Origin: Burkholderiales bacterium
GTDB taxonomy: Bacteria; Pseudomonadota; Gammaproteobacteria; Burkholderiales; SG8-39
Reading direction: 5' to 3'
Length of the DNA: 64,000 bases
Assembly (NCBI GenBank): GCA_027493935.1
Contig: JAOSJV010000010.1
Location: 372,001 to 436,000 of the forward strand
Positions 31,892 through 44,400 of this stretch are shown piece by piece (within the stretch, counting starts at the first letter, position 1; each line of letters begins with the position of its first letter). The notes beneath the pieces were generated by a model. It searched no databases. It was not told the origin of the DNA and saw nothing but the letters and a program-made list of their open reading frames with translations. Made by a program: the position numbers and the translations under genes.

Positions 31892-33526
31892 ATGATCCTC
31901 GCCGCGCCGAGCTGGCTTACGCAGCGCATCGTCCTGCCGCTCACCGGATGGCCGCTCGGCCTCCTCGTCGCGGCGTTCGTGGTGCCGGGGCTGTTCGGTC
32001 ACGACCCGTGGAAGACCGAGGATGCGGTCGGCTTCGGCATCGTGTGGCAGATGGTCACGAGCGGCGACTGGCTCACGCTCGGCCTCGCGGGCGAGCCCTA
32101 CTACGAGGACGGGCCGCTCTACTACTGGACGAGCGCGCTCGCGCTGAAGTCTCTCGGCTGGGCGCTCACGCCTCACGACGCGGCGCGCGTCGCGAGCGCC
32201 GTCTACATGCTGCTCGCGCTGTGGTTCGTGCGGCTCGCCGCGCGCGACCTGTACGGCAAGGTGCAGGGCGATCTTTCGATGCTCGCGCTGCTCGGCTGCG
32301 TAGGGCTCATGTGGCACGCGCACGAGACGGCCGCCGAGACCGCGATGCTCGCCGGCCTCGCCGCCGCCTACTACGGCCTCGCGATCTCGCACAAGAAGCC
32401 CTACAAGGCCGCGCTCGTCTTCGGTTGCGGCACGGGCGTCGCGTTCCTCGCCAAGGGGCTGATGGCAGCGCTGCAGCCCTTTGCGGCCGCGCTGCTCGTG
32501 CTCCCGCTCTCGGGCGTGTTCCGCGCGCGCAACTACGCGCTCTCGGTCGCGCTAGGCCTTGCCGTGCTCGCACCCTTCGTGACCGTCTGGCCGCTCGTCG
32601 CGGCGAGCCGGGCGCCCGAGTATCTCGCGAGCTGGCGCGCGTGGCAGATCGCCTCGGTCGGCACCGCGCCGGGCTGGGAAGACGTCGTCTACTACGTGAA
32701 GACCTTCGCGTGGGCCGCCTGGCCGGTGTGGCCGCTCGGACTCTGGGCGACCTGGGAGTACCGCCGCTACCTGCGCGATCCCGGCTTCGCCGTGCCGTTC
32801 ATCGGCGCGATCGTCGGCATTGCGCTGCTGCTCCTCGGCGCGCACGCGAGTGAGATGAACGCCCTGGCGGTGCTGGTGCCGCTCGCGATCCCCGCCGGCG
32901 CGGCGGCGGTCGGGCTGCGGCGCGGGGCGGCGAACGCGCTCGCCTGGTTCTCGATCATGACCTTCACGCTGGCCGCGGGCTTCGCGTGGACGATGTGGTT
33001 CGTCGCGCTGACCGGTTTTCCGCCGCAGATCGAGCGCAACATCACCAAGCTGCAGCCCGGCTTCGTCTTCGAGTACCAGTGGCTGCCGTACCTCGTCGCT
33101 GCGGCGCTCACCGTCGGATGGTTCGTCCTCGTGCTGCGCAGCGAGCGCTCGACCCTGCGCGCCCTCACGTTCTGGGCCGCTGGAATGACGCTCGGCTGGG
33201 GGCTTGCCACCACGCTCGCCCTGGACTGGATCGATTTCGGCAAGACCTATCGCCGTGTCGGAACTTCGCTCGCGCACCAGCTGCCGAACGGGCACGGCTG
33301 CGTCGAAAGCCGCGATCTGGGCGAGACCCAGCGCGCGGCGTTCCATTACCATGCCGGCGTCCTGACCAAGCGCGCCGAGGTGTACGGCGTGACCGACTGC
33401 CCGTTCCTGCTGATCCAGGGTCGCGCCGGCGCCGCGCCGCCGGACCCCGGACCGCAGTGGACCCGCGTCTGGGAGGGGCAACGGCCGCGCGACCGCGAGC
33501 ACTACCACCTCTACCGCAGGAGCTGA
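31892..33526 (+). CDS. ArnT/PMT-like membrane glycosyltransferase (GT83-type)
   Basis: 544 residues, about 11 membrane helices. The first periplasmic loop has the GT-C catalytic pattern with acidic residues (WKTEDAVGFGIVWQM) and GEPYYEDGPLYYW, as in undecaprenyl-phosphate-dependent sugar transferases such as ArnT. The C-terminal 80 residues are soluble and probably periplasmic. It most likely moves a lipid-linked sugar to an envelope acceptor; substrate unknown. pgi begins 2 bases after its stop, suggesting an operon. Intact. Confidence 0.8.
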   Translation: MILAAPSWLTQRIVLPLTGWPLGLLVAAFVVPGLFGHDPWKTEDAVGFGIVWQMVTSGDWLTLGLAGEPYYEDGPLYYWTSALALKSLGWALTPHDAARVASAVYMLLALWFVRLAARDLYGKVQGDLSMLALLGCVGLMWHAHETAAETAMLAGLAAAYYGLAISHKKPYKAALVFGCGTGVAFLAKGLMAALQPFAAALLVLPLSGVFRARNYALSVALGLAVLAPFVTVWPLVAASRAPEYLASWRAWQIASVGTAPGWEDVVYYVKTFAWAAWPVWPLGLWATWEYRRYLRDPGFAVPFIGAIVGIALLLLGAHASEMNALAVLVPLAIPAGAAAVGLRRGAANALAWFSIMTFTLAAGFAWTMWFVALTGFPPQIERNITKLQPGFVFEYQWLPYLVAAALTVGWFVLVLRSERSTLRALTFWAAGMTLGWGLATTLALDWIDFGKTYRRVGTSLAHQLPNGHGCVESRDLGETQRAAFHYHAGVLTKRAEVYGVTDCPFLLIQGRAGAAPPDPGPQWTRVWEGQRPRDREHYHLYRRS

Positions 33527-33527
33527 C

Positions 33528-35136
<1,609 letters not shown>

Positions 35137-35261
35137 GAGGTCCGCGATCGGAGCCCGAGGCCGCCGTTGCCGCGTTTCCGCGAGGTGCAGCCGCGGCGGC
35201 GCGGTATTTGACTTTGCGGCGGGGCACGGAATAGCCTGCCGCGTAGAGAGGAAGGCGCACC

Positions 35262-35468
35262 ATGAACGAAGAGTCCTTCAACCTTTCGATCCGGAAGTTC
35301 CTCAAGATGGTCGGCGTCAACGCCCAGCGCGAGATCGAGCAGGCGGTGGCCAGGGCGCGTGAGACCGGCCGGGCCAGGGGCGACGAGAGCTTCGCGGCGT
35401 CTGCGACGCTCGAGATTCCTGCGCTCGGCCTGTCGGTCAGGTTCGACGGCAAGATCGAGCTCGAGTGA
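35262..35468 (+). CDS. DUF6494 family small protein
   Basis: 68 residues, all soluble: MNEESFNLSIRKFLKMVGVN, then REIEQAVARA and a beta-rich C-terminus (LGLSVRFDGKIELE). It matches my memory of the DUF6494 family in proteobacteria; function unknown. Start ATG 35262 with a GAGAGGAAGG ribosome site. It precedes the FAD-linked oxidase by 28 bases and is probably in one transcript with it. Confidence 0.75.
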   Translation: MNEESFNLSIRKFLKMVGVNAQREIEQAVARARETGRARGDESFAASATLEIPALGLSVRFDGKIELE

Positions 35469-35496
35469 GCGCCGGTCTGCGCGAGGAGACGCCGCG

Positions 35497-36887
35497 ATGA
35501 ACCAACTTAGGGAGCTTGACGCCACCGTACTCGACCGCTGCGCGCACTGGTCGGCGAGCGGATCACAACCTCGCGCGGCGTGCGCGAGCACCACGGCAAG
35601 GACGAGTCCTACTACCCGTACGCGCCGCCCGACGCGGTCGTCTTCCCGCACACGACCGAGGAAGTGCGCGACATCGTGAACGTCTGCCGGCGCCACCGAG
35701 TGCCGATCATCCCCTACGGCGTCGGCACCTCGGTCGAGGGGCACGTGCTCGCGCCCGCAGGCGGCGTGTGCATCGACTTCTCGCACATGAACAAAGTCCT
35801 GCGCGTGAGCGTCGAGGACATGGACGTCACCGTCCAGGCCGGCGTCACCCGCAAGCAGCTGAACGACGAGATCCGGCACACCGGGCTCTTCTTCCCGATC
35901 GATCCGGGCGCAGATGCTACGCTCGGCGGCATGTCGGCCACGCGCGCCTCCGGCACGAACGCCGTGCGCTACGGCACGATGCGCGAGAACGTCCTGTCGC
36001 TCACCGTGGTCACCGCGGACGGCCGCATCATCCGCACCGCACGCCGCGCGCGCAAGTCCGCCGCGGGCTACGACCTGACGCGGCTCTTCGTCGGCTCCGA
36101 GGGAACGCTCGGCGTCATCACCGAGGTGACCGTGCGCCTGTACGCCATACCCGAGGCCATCTCGGCTGCGGTGTGCTCGTTCAGGGACATGACGGGCGCA
36201 GTGGGCACCGTGATCCAGACGTTGCAGAGCGGCATACCGATCGCGCGTAGCGAGGCGCTGTGCGCCACCACGATGCGGGCGATCAACGCATACAACAAGG
36301 CGTCGTACAAGGAGCAGCCCACCCTGTGGCTGGAATTCCACGGCACCGAGGCGAGCGTCGTAGAGCAGGCCGAGCTCGTGCAGGAGGTCGCGCGCGAGCA
36401 CGGCGGCGAGGGCTTCCAGTGGGCCACCAAGCCGGAGGACCGCAACCGGCTGTGGTCGGCACGGCACCAGGCCTATTTCGCCTCGTTGCAGCTGCGACCC
36501 GGAACCCGCTCGGTTTCGACCGACGTGTGCGTGCCGATCTCGCGCCTGACCGAGTGCATCGCCGAGACCAGCCGCGACATCGAGCGCGCCTCGATGCCGA
36601 TCCCGCTCTTCGGCCACGTCGGCGACGGCAACTTCCACTGCGTCGTCCTGATCCGGCCGGACAACGCGGCGGACCTCGCCGAGGCGAAGGGGTTCAACGA
36701 ACGGCTGGTCGACCGCGCGCTCGCGATGGAAGGCACCTGCACCGGCGAGCACGGCGTAGGCCTCGGCAAGATCGATTCGCTGAAAAAGGAGCACGGCGCG
36801 GCAGTGCACCTGATGATCGCGATCAAGCGCGCCTTCGACCCGGACAACATCCTCAATCCGGGCAAGGTGGTTCCGCTCACGCCTTGA
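35497..36887 (+). CDS. FAD-linked oxidase, D-lactate/glycolate dehydrogenase type (frameshifted near start)
   Basis: About 463 residues of the GlcD/D-2-hydroxyacid dehydrogenase family. The PP-loop for FAD is [20 protein letters not shown], followed by [20 protein letters not shown] and [20 protein letters not shown]. The C-terminal substrate domain has [15 protein letters not shown] and [13 protein letters not shown], typical of D-lactate dehydrogenase (cytochrome type). The first 13 residues ([13 protein letters not shown]) are in another frame; the break lies near 35535-35540, one base missing. The exact hydroxyacid cannot be told. It overlaps the convergent orn gene by 11 bases. Confidence 0.88.
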
Positions 36888-37423
36888 GGAAGTGCTCGCG
36901 GTAGTAGCGCAGTTCCTCGATCGACTCGCGGATGTCGGCGAGCGCCTCGTGCCGCGAGGCCTTGGTGAACCCCTTGGCGATGTCCGGCCGCCAGCGCTTG
37001 CAGAGCTCCTTGACCGTGGAGACGTCCAGATTGCGGTAGTGGAAGTACGCCTCGAGCCGCGGCATCCAGCGCGCGAGGAACCTGCGGTCCTGGCAGATCG
37101 AGTTGCCGCACATCGGCGAGGCGTTTGCCGGCACGTGCTCGCGCAGGAACTCGAGCATCCGCGCCTCGACGTCGGCCTCCGAGAGCATCGATGCACGCAC
37201 GCGGTCGATCAGGCCCGAGCGGGCATGCATCCCCTTGTTCCACTCGTCCATCGCCGCGAGCACGCGGTCGGCCTGATGCACGACCAGCACCGGCGCCTCG
37301 GCGACAATCGCGAGCGCCTGGTCGGTCACCACCATCGCCACTTCGATGATGCGATCGGCGTCCGGGCTCAAGCCCCGTCATCTCCATGTCGAGCCACACC
37401 AGCTTGTTCTGATCCTGCGCCAT
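36877..37423 (-). CDS. orn: Oligoribonuclease (frameshifted)
   Basis: DEDDh 3'-5' exonuclease that degrades short oligoribonucleotides, including pGpG from c-di-GMP breakdown. Motif I is [11 protein letters not shown] at the N-terminus; motif II is [16 protein letters not shown] and motif III includes [25 protein letters not shown] near 37370 (expected CAG) shifts the frame right after MTGL; the intended text is [13 protein letters not shown]. Corrected length 181 residues, standard. Essential in many gammaproteobacteria. Confidence 0.95.
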
Positions 37424-37459
37424 GCCGCGGACGATCGATTCGGTTCCGTGCCGCCAAGG

Positions 37460-37465
37460 TAGAAT
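37460..37465 (+). promoter_or_regulatory. Candidate -10 element for the STE24-phhB-rsgA unit
   Basis: TAGAAT, 64 bases before the ATG of the M48 STE24-type protease. No convincing -35. Confidence 0.35.
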
Positions 37466-37528
37466 CGCATTGTCTCATACACGCTCCACGGCTCGCCCGC
37501 TCCTGCGGATCGACAGCTCGCCGGCAAG

Positions 37529-38776
37529 ATGCATCCGTTCACGATCGCCTTCCTGGTCGCGCTCGCGGCGACGACGGTTCTGCGCCTGTGGCTCGGGCGA
37601 CGCCACGTGGCTCACGTGCTCGCACACCGCGACGCCGTGCCGGCCGAGTTCGCCGCGAAGGTGACGCTCGCCGCGCACCAGAAGGCGGCCGACTACACCG
37701 CCGCCAAGACGCGCCTCGCGGGCATCGAGACGGTGGTGTCGGCGGCCGTGCTGCTCGGGTTCACCGTGGGCGGCGGGCTGCAGGCGCTCGCCGACGGCTG
37801 GGGGCGCGTGCTCCCGACAGGCGGTCACTGGCACGGCATCGCGCTCATCGCGAGCGTCGCCGTCATCGGCGGGTCGTTCGACCTGCCGTTCGCGATCTAC
37901 CGCACCTTCTTCGTCGAGGCGCGGTTCGGGTTCAACCGCACGACGCCGCTCCTCTTCGTGGCCGATCTCGCGAAGCACGCGGCGCTCGCGGCCGCGCTCG
38001 GCCTGCCGCTCCTCCTGGTTGTGCTTTGGCTGATGGAACGCATGGGCGCCCTGTGGTGGCTGTATGTGTGGCTCGCGTGGATGAGCTTCAACCTGCTCGT
38101 GCTGGCGATCTACCCGACGGTGATCGCGCCGCTCTTCAACCGGTTCACGCCGCTCGATGACCCCGCGCTCAAGGGCCGCATCGAAGCGCTGCTCGCGCGC
38201 TGCGGGTTCCGCGCCAAGGGTCTGTTCGTCATGGACGGGTCGCGCCGCTCGAGCCACGGCAACGCCTACTTCACCGGCCTCGGCGCCGCCAAGCGCATCG
38301 TCTTCTTCGACACGCTGATCCAGCGGCTCGCGCCGCCGGAGATCGAGGCGGTGCTCGCGCACGAGCTCGGCCACTTCAAGCGCCGGCACATCATCAAGCG
38401 CATCGTCTTGGTCGCAGCGGTGAGCCTCGCCTTCCTCTATCTTCTCGGGTATCTTATCGAACAACAGTGGTTCTTCCGCGCGCTCGGCGTCGAGACGCGC
38501 ACCACCGCGCTCGCGCTGCTGCTCTTCTTCATGGTGCTGCCGGTGTTCACGTTCCTGCTGCAGCCGCTCGCGAGCCTCTACTCGCGCAGACACGAGTACG
38601 AGGCGGACGCGTACGCCGCCGGCCATTCCGATGCCGCCAGCCTGGTGCAGGCGCTGGTCAAGCTCTATCAGGACAACGCCGCCACGCTCACGCCCGATCC
38701 GGTCCATTCGGCGTTCTACGATTCGCATCCGCCCGCAGCGCTGCGGATCGCACGCCTCCAGGCATCCAAGCAATAG
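37529..38776 (+). CDS. STE24-type M48 membrane metalloprotease
   Basis: 415 residues with about seven membrane helices, like CAAX prenyl protease Ste24. The conserved pre-active-site region is FVEARFGFNRTTPLLFVAD; the zinc motif is VLAHELGHFKRRH, and the third ligand is in RRHEYEADAYAAGHSDA. Bacteria do not prenylate CAAX proteins, so the role is probably membrane protein quality control. Conserved neighbour of orn, phhB and rsgA. Intact. Confidence 0.93.
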   Translation: MHPFTIAFLVALAATTVLRLWLGRRHVAHVLAHRDAVPAEFAAKVTLAAHQKAADYTAAKTRLAGIETVVSAAVLLGFTVGGGLQALADGWGRVLPTGGHWHGIALIASVAVIGGSFDLPFAIYRTFFVEARFGFNRTTPLLFVADLAKHAALAAALGLPLLLVVLWLMERMGALWWLYVWLAWMSFNLLVLAIYPTVIAPLFNRFTPLDDPALKGRIEALLARCGFRAKGLFVMDGSRRSSHGNAYFTGLGAAKRIVFFDTLIQRLAPPEIEAVLAHELGHFKRRHIIKRIVLVAAVSLAFLYLLGYLIEQQWFFRALGVETRTTALALLLFFMVLPVFTFLLQPLASLYSRRHEYEADAYAAGHSDAASLVQALVKLYQDNAATLTPDPVHSAFYDSHPPAALRIARLQASKQ

Positions 38777-38786
38777 GGAGTCTCCG

Positions 38787-39107
38787 ATGAGCAATCTCGC
38801 CGCCAGACGCTGCAAGCCTTCGGTGACCAAGCTCGCGCGGAGCGAGGCGGGCCGGCTTCTCGGGGAGCTGCCGGGCTGGCTGCTCGAGGGCGATGCGCTG
38901 GTGAAGATCTTTGCGTTCAAGAACTACTACGAAACGATGGCCTTCGTGAACGTGGTCGCTTGGATCGCGCACCGCGAGGACCACCATCCAGAGCTCTCGG
39001 TCGGGTACAACACGTGCCGCGTCCACTACAGCACGCATTCGGTCGGCGGCCTGTCGGAGAACGACTTCGTCTGCGCCGCGAAGATCGAGGCGGCGCTCGC
39101 GGTCTGA
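38787..39107 (+). CDS. phhB: 4a-hydroxytetrahydrobiopterin (pterin-4a-carbinolamine) dehydratase
   Basis: Recycles the pterin cofactor after aromatic amino-acid hydroxylase turnover; 106 residues. The catalytic histidine pair is in AHREDHHPELSVGYNTCRVH, and the C-terminus THSVGGLSENDFVCAAKIE is diagnostic. Start ATG 38787, 10 bases after the protease stop, with GGGAG before it. No phenylalanine hydroxylase gene is in the window; many bacteria have this gene apart from phhA. Intact. Confidence 0.93.
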   Translation: MSNLAARRCKPSVTKLARSEAGRLLGELPGWLLEGDALVKIFAFKNYYETMAFVNVVAWIAHREDHHPELSVGYNTCRVHYSTHSVGGLSENDFVCAAKIEAALAV

Positions 39108-39112
39108 CGGCG

Positions 39113-39987
39113 GTGCCTCGCGACGCCGGCGTGATCGTCGCCGCGCACGGCCGCCACTACGTCGTCGAGACCGGCGCGGGCGCGCTGGTGCGCTGCGTGC
39201 CGCGCGGCAAGCGCAGCGTGTTCGCCTGCGGCGACCGCGTGTCGTTCGCGCCCGCCGGCGGCGATGCCGGCGTGATCGAGTCCGCAGCGCAGCGCAGCTC
39301 GCTCTTCCTGCGGGCCGCACCGCATCGGCAGAAGCTGATCGCCGCCAACGCCACCCAGGTGGCGGTGGTGGTGGCCGGCGAGCCGAGCTTCTCGGACGAG
39401 CTCGTCTGCCGCATCCTCGTCGCCGCCGAGAGCCAGGCGATCCCGGTGATGGTCGTGCTGAATAAGACCGACCTCGCGGAGCTTGCCCGGGCAGCACGCG
39501 AGCGACTCGCCCCGATCGAGCAGGCGGGCTATTCAGTGCTGGCGGTGAGCGCCCGCGGCGACGTCGCGCCGCTCGCCGCGCGCCTCGCAAGCGAGGCGAC
39601 GGTGCTGCTCGGTCAGTCCGGCATGGGTAAGTCGACGCTGGTGAACGCGCTGGTGCCGGGCGTAGCGGCGCGCACGCAAGAGATCTCGACGTTTCTCGAT
39701 TCGGGGCGCCACACCACGACCTCGACCCGGCTGTATCGCCTTCCCGGCGGCGGCGCGGTCGTCGATTCCCCGGGCTGCAGGGCTTCGGGCTCGCTCACCT
39801 GGCGCCAGAGCAGATCGAGCACGCCTTTCCTGAGCTCCGCCCGCTCGCGGGCCGCTGCCGGTTCGGCGACTGTCGCCACCGCACCGAGCCCGGCTGCGCG
39901 GTTCGCGCCGCGGTCGCGGCGGGCGAAGTGCATCCGCGGCGGCTCGAGCTGCTGCACCGGATCCTGGCGGCGGAGGGCTCGCCGTGA
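39113..39987 (+). CDS. rsgA: Ribosome small subunit-dependent GTPase A (frameshifted)
   Basis: Circularly permuted GTPase in 30S subunit maturation. OB fold at the N-terminus, then G4 (VVLNKTDL), G1 (LLGQSGMGKSTLVNAL), G2 (RHTTTSTRLY) and G3 (AVVDSPG). A base is missing near 39771-39776, so the rest (LQGFGLAHLAPEQIEHAF and zinc cluster CRFGDCRHRTEPGC) is in another frame. Corrected length about 291 residues, normal. Start is GTG 39113, 5 bases after phhB. A broken essential-type gene here supports sequencing error. Confidence 0.93.
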
Positions 39988-40024
39988 CCCGCTGGCCGAG
40001 CGCGCGCGCGCACGGTACCGGCCG

Positions 40025-40355
40025 ATGACGCCGCGCATGCGCAAGCCGCTCGTCGTGTCGCTCGACACGCTTGAGGGTGCATCACCTCAAGAACGTGCTC
40101 GAAGCCGAAGGGATCCGCTGCTACCTGCGCAACGAGCTGCTCACTCGCCTCGCGGGCGAGATTCCGTTCACCGAGTGCGCGCTCGAGCTGCACTTGGTCG
40201 ACGAAGCCGACCGCTGGCGCGCCGAGCGCCTCCTCGAGGATTGGCGCCGCGCCGCGCCCGGCACGGCGCCGCCGTGGGCTTGCGACGCCTGCGGCGAGCA
40301 GCTCGAGGTGCAGTTCACCGCGTGCTGGCGGTGCGGCCGGCCGCGCGCGCGATAG
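40025..40355 (+). CDS. DUF2007 protein with zinc ribbon (frameshifted)
   Basis: About 109 residues. The DUF2007 part (VHHLKNVLEAEGIRCYLRNE ... FTECALELHLVDEADRWRAE) is followed by a zinc-ribbon pair CDACGEQ and CWRCGRP. The family is thought to be a signal-transducing PII-like fold (inference from the family). A GAGGG at 40073-40077 should be GAGG, joining MRKPLVVSLDTLE to VHHLKN. An in-frame ATG at 40037 is an alternative start. Lies 37 bases after rsgA. Confidence 0.8.
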
Positions 40356-40376
40356 GCGCCGGCCCGATGCGCTGGC

Positions 40377-41300
40377 TCAGGCGAGCGCGGCGGTCAAGCT
40401 CAGCACCAGCAGCAGCGCGAGCCACGCGACCAGCGAGCGCCAGAGGAGCCCGATCGCGGAGTCGAGGAACGCCGTGTCCGCGTCCTCGCCGGCCCCGAGT
40501 TCGGGCCGCTCTTCCATGCGTCCGGCCGCCGCAAAGCCGCCGCCGAGCCGCACGCCCATCGCGCCCGCACCGGCCGCCAGTACCACCCCGAGCAGCGGAT
40601 CGACCCAGCGCCCGGCCTGGGTGCGCCAGCAGTACAGAGCGTCCTCGAAATCGCCCACGACAGCGAAAGTGAGCGCAGTGGCCCGCGCCGGCACCCAGTC
40701 GATCGCGGCGAAGGCGCGGCGCGCGAACGCGCCGAACTCGGTGACGTCGGGATCGGGACGCGCACCCCAGTGGCGCGCGAGAAACGCGGCCGCCCGGTAC
40801 AGGACGGCGCCGGCCGGCCCCGGCAGGACGACGAACCAGAGCGCCGGCGCGAGGACGTGTCGGTACGCGACGGCGAGCGCATCCTCGATCGCGAGACGCG
40901 ACACCTCGGACGCGGAAAGCGCCGAGCAGTCGTGGCCGCGGAACTCGGCCAGAGCGCGCCGCGCGCCCTCGAGATCGCCCTCGCGCAGCGCGCGCTGGAT
41001 CTCCGAGAAACGGTGGCTCTGCTGGCGAAAGCCGATCGTCGCGTACAGCACCGCGACGTTGAACGCGAGACCGAGCAGCGGGCTGACCGCGTACAACGCG
41101 CCGTAGAGTATCCAGGTTACGACCAGCGTCGGAACCACTGCAGCGAACCACGCCAGCACGCCCGGCATCGGCTGGCCCACGTTGAGCTGGCGCTCGAGGA
41201 AGCCGGCGTAGGCCGCCATCGGCGCGAAGACCGCCCGTCGGTCGACGAGCGGCCGCCACTGCTCGAGCAGCAACGCTAGCGTAAGCGAAAGAAACGACAT
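40377..41300 (-). CDS. CobD/CbiB family membrane protein
   Basis: 307 residues, about five membrane helices, beginning MSFLSLTLALLLEQWRPL. The RALREGDLEGARRALAEFRG and SRLAIEDALAVAYRHVLAPA segments and WVPARATALTFAVVGDFEDA match the CobD/CbiB fold, which in cobalamin synthesis attaches aminopropanol to cobyric acid. No other cobalamin gene is nearby, and betaproteobacteria carry such a stand-alone paralog, so a different role (it also resembles AmpE) is possible. Intact. Confidence 0.8.
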   Translation of the reverse strand: MSFLSLTLALLLEQWRPLVDRRAVFAPMAAYAGFLERQLNVGQPMPGVLAWFAAVVPTLVVTWILYGALYAVSPLLGLAFNVAVLYATIGFRQQSHRFSEIQRALREGDLEGARRALAEFRGHDCSALSASEVSRLAIEDALAVAYRHVLAPALWFVVLPGPAGAVLYRAAAFLARHWGARPDPDVTEFGAFARRAFAAIDWVPARATALTFAVVGDFEDALYCWRTQAGRWVDPLLGVVLAAGAGAMGVRLGGGFAAAGRMEERPELGAGEDADTAFLDSAIGLLWRSLVAWLALLLVLSLTAALA

Positions 41301-41478
41301 GGGAGATGCGCGGTACGCGACGCCGGTGGAGGCTGCTCCGCAGCGAAGATATCATAGCGACGCCGCCGGCCGGCGCGCGCCGCTGCAGCGACATGCCACT
41401 TTTCGAACAGCCGGATGACACACTCGAGCGCGACAATTCCGGCCTGAATCACCCCACATCCCGCTTGACGAGACTCAC

Positions 41479-44400
41479 ATGAATCGCATCCTCGCATCGG
41501 CCGGCACCGCCGCCACCGCGCTCGGGCTATTCGCGCCCGCCGCGTTTGCCGCCGCGGTCGAACACTTCGCGCCGCAGGGCGAGGCGAAAGGCGTGCGGCA
41601 GGTCACCGCGCGGTTCACGGCACCCATGGTGCCGTTCGGGGACCCGCGCACGCTCGCGCCGTTCGACATCGACTGCCCGGCGCGCGGACGCGGGCGCTGG
41701 GCCGATGCGCGCAACTGGGTCTTCGACTTCGACGCCGACCTGCCAGCCGGACTCTCCTGCACATTCGCGCTCAAGCCCGGCACGGTCGCGCTCGACGGCA
41801 CCGCGCTCGACGGCGCGTCGCGCTTCTCGTTCACGACCGGCGGCCCTGCAGTCCGGCGCACGCTGCCGCACGAGGGCGCACTGGTGGACGAGCAGCAGGT
41901 CTTCATCCTCGCGCTCGACGCGCCGGCGCGTGAAGCGTCGATCGTCGAGCATGCGCACTGCGCGGTCGAGGGCATCAACGAGCGCATCGGCGTGAGGGTG
42001 CTCGCCGGCGAGGAGAAGGACGCGATCGTCGCGCAGCGCGGCGTCCTCGGCGAGCGCTTCTATCGCCAGGTCTTGCAGTCCACGCCTGACCAGGTCCTGC
42101 CGCACATCCGCGCGCGGCAGGACGCCGCGCTGCCGCTCGCCGTGGTGCAGTGCCGACGCACGCTCCCGAACGGCGCGCAAGTGCGCCTGGTCTGGGGTAG
42201 CGGCATCGCGGCCGAAAGTGGAGGCAAAGTCGGCGTCGCCACGCGCGCCGACCAGGCGCTCGCCTTCCGCGTGCGCGAACGCTTCCTCGCCGAGTTCAGC
42301 TGCACCCGCGTTAACGCGCAGGCGCGGTGCGTGCCGGCGCTGCCGATGGCGCTCGGCTTCTCGGCGCCGATCCCGCGCGCGGCCGCCGAGCGCATCCGGC
42401 TGCGCGCCGAAGACGGCAGCGTGCGCGCCGCGCACGTCGCGGGGGACGGGGCGCCCTTCGTGGACGGCGTCACGTTCGCGGCACCTCTGCCCGAGCGCAC
42501 GCGCTTTCGCGTCGAACTGCCGGAGGGACTGCGTGACGACGCCGGTCGCGTGCTCGCCAACGCGTCGAGCTTTCCCCTGGCGGTGGCGACCGACGAGGCG
42601 CCGCCGCTCGCGAAGTTCGCCGCGCGCTTCGGCATCCTCGAGCTCGCCGAGGGCGGCGTGCTGCCGGTGACGCTGCGCAACCTCGAGCCCCAGCTCGCCG
42701 GCCGCGCTCTCGCAGTGGCGGCTGCCGACGCCACCGCGATCCCGGGCCGCGTCCTCGCCACCCGCGAGGACCGCCAGGTGATCGAGTGGATCAAGCGCCT
42801 GAACGAGGGCGGCCGGCCGCGCTACCGGCGCGACCCGGGCAGCCGGCGCGACGTCGGCCGCGAAGGCGAGTTCTCCGTGTTCGACGATACCACCGCCACC
42901 CAGACGCTCAGCGTGCCGAAGCCGAACGGCGCAGAGGCGTTCGAGGTCGTGGGGATACCGCTGCGCGAGCCGGGCTTCCACGTCGTCGAGCTCGCAAGCC
43001 CCCGGCTCGGCGCCACGCTGCATGGCGAGGCAAAGCCCTACTACGTCGCCACCGGCGCGCTGGTGACCACCCTCGCCGCGCACTTCAAGCGCGGCCGCGA
43101 ATCCTCGCTCGTGTGGGTGACCACGCTCGACCGCGGTCGGCCGGTAACCGACGCCGCGGTCGCGGTGCGAGACTGCCGCGGGCGCGCCCTGTGGGAAGGC
43201 GTGACCGGCGCCGACGGCGTCGCACACATCGCCGCGGCGCTGCCCGCGGAGCACGCGCTACCGCACTGCGAGCACTTCCCGGCCGGCTACTTCGTCAGCG
43301 CGCGCACCGCCGGCGACATGACCTTCGTGCTCTCGGCGTGGAGCGACGGCATCCAGCCGTGGCAGTTCAACCTTCCCACGGGCACCTACGGCGGCCCGCT
43401 CATCGCGCACACCGTGCTCGATCGGACGCTCTTCCGTGCCGGCGAGACCGCCAGTATGAAGCACTTCCTGCGGCGTCACACGCGCGAGGGCATCGGGCAC
43501 GTCGCCGAGCGCGAGCTGCCGACGCGCGCCCTCGTTCGCCACCAGGGCAGCGGCGAGGAGTCCGAGCTCGCACTCGAGTGGAATGCGGCCGGCACCGCCG
43601 AGAGCCGCTGGCCGATCCCCAAGGAGGCGAAGCTGGGCACCTACACGATCGCCTTCGAACTCGGCCGCCACCGCCGCATCCAGGGCGGGAGCTTCCGCGT
43701 CGAGGCCTTCCGGGTCCCGACGATGAAGGCGCTCGTGCAGGGACCGAAGACGCCGCTGGTCAACGCGACTGCGGTCGAGCTCGATCTCCTCGTCGCGTAT
43801 CTCTCCGGCGGCGGTGCCGGCTACGCGCCGGTCAAGCTGCGCAGCCAGGTGCAGCCGAAGTCCGTGTCCTATCCCGACTATCGTGACTTCGTCTTCGGTG
43901 GCAGCGAGGTCGTCGAGGGCGTGGTTCAGCAGCGCAGCTACGACGGGCTCGACGAGGACGAGGAGGCCGGCGCCGCGGCGGGGCGCCCGCCGGCGGCCGC
44001 CTCGCGCATGAGCTACCCCTCACGCTCGATCAGGCCGGTGCCGCGCGCGCGAAGCTGGACCAGCTGCCGGCCGTGAAGGTGCCGCACGATCTCGTGGTGG
44101 AGATGGAGTACCAGGACGCGAACGGCGAGACGCTTTCCGCCGCGACGCGCGTCGCTCTGTGGCCCGCGCGGGTGAATCTCGGCATCCGTACCGAGGGGTG
44201 GGCGGCCGCGAAGGACGCCGTGCGCTTCCAGGTCGTGGCGCTCGACCTCGCCGGCAACCCGGTCGCCGGCGCGGACGTCGCCGTGGATGTATTCGGGCGC
44301 ACGCACTACTCGCACCGCAAGCGGCTGATCGGCGGCTTCTACGCCTACGAGGACTACACCGAGACGAAGAAGATCGGCGACTCGGTCTGCGCCGGAACGA

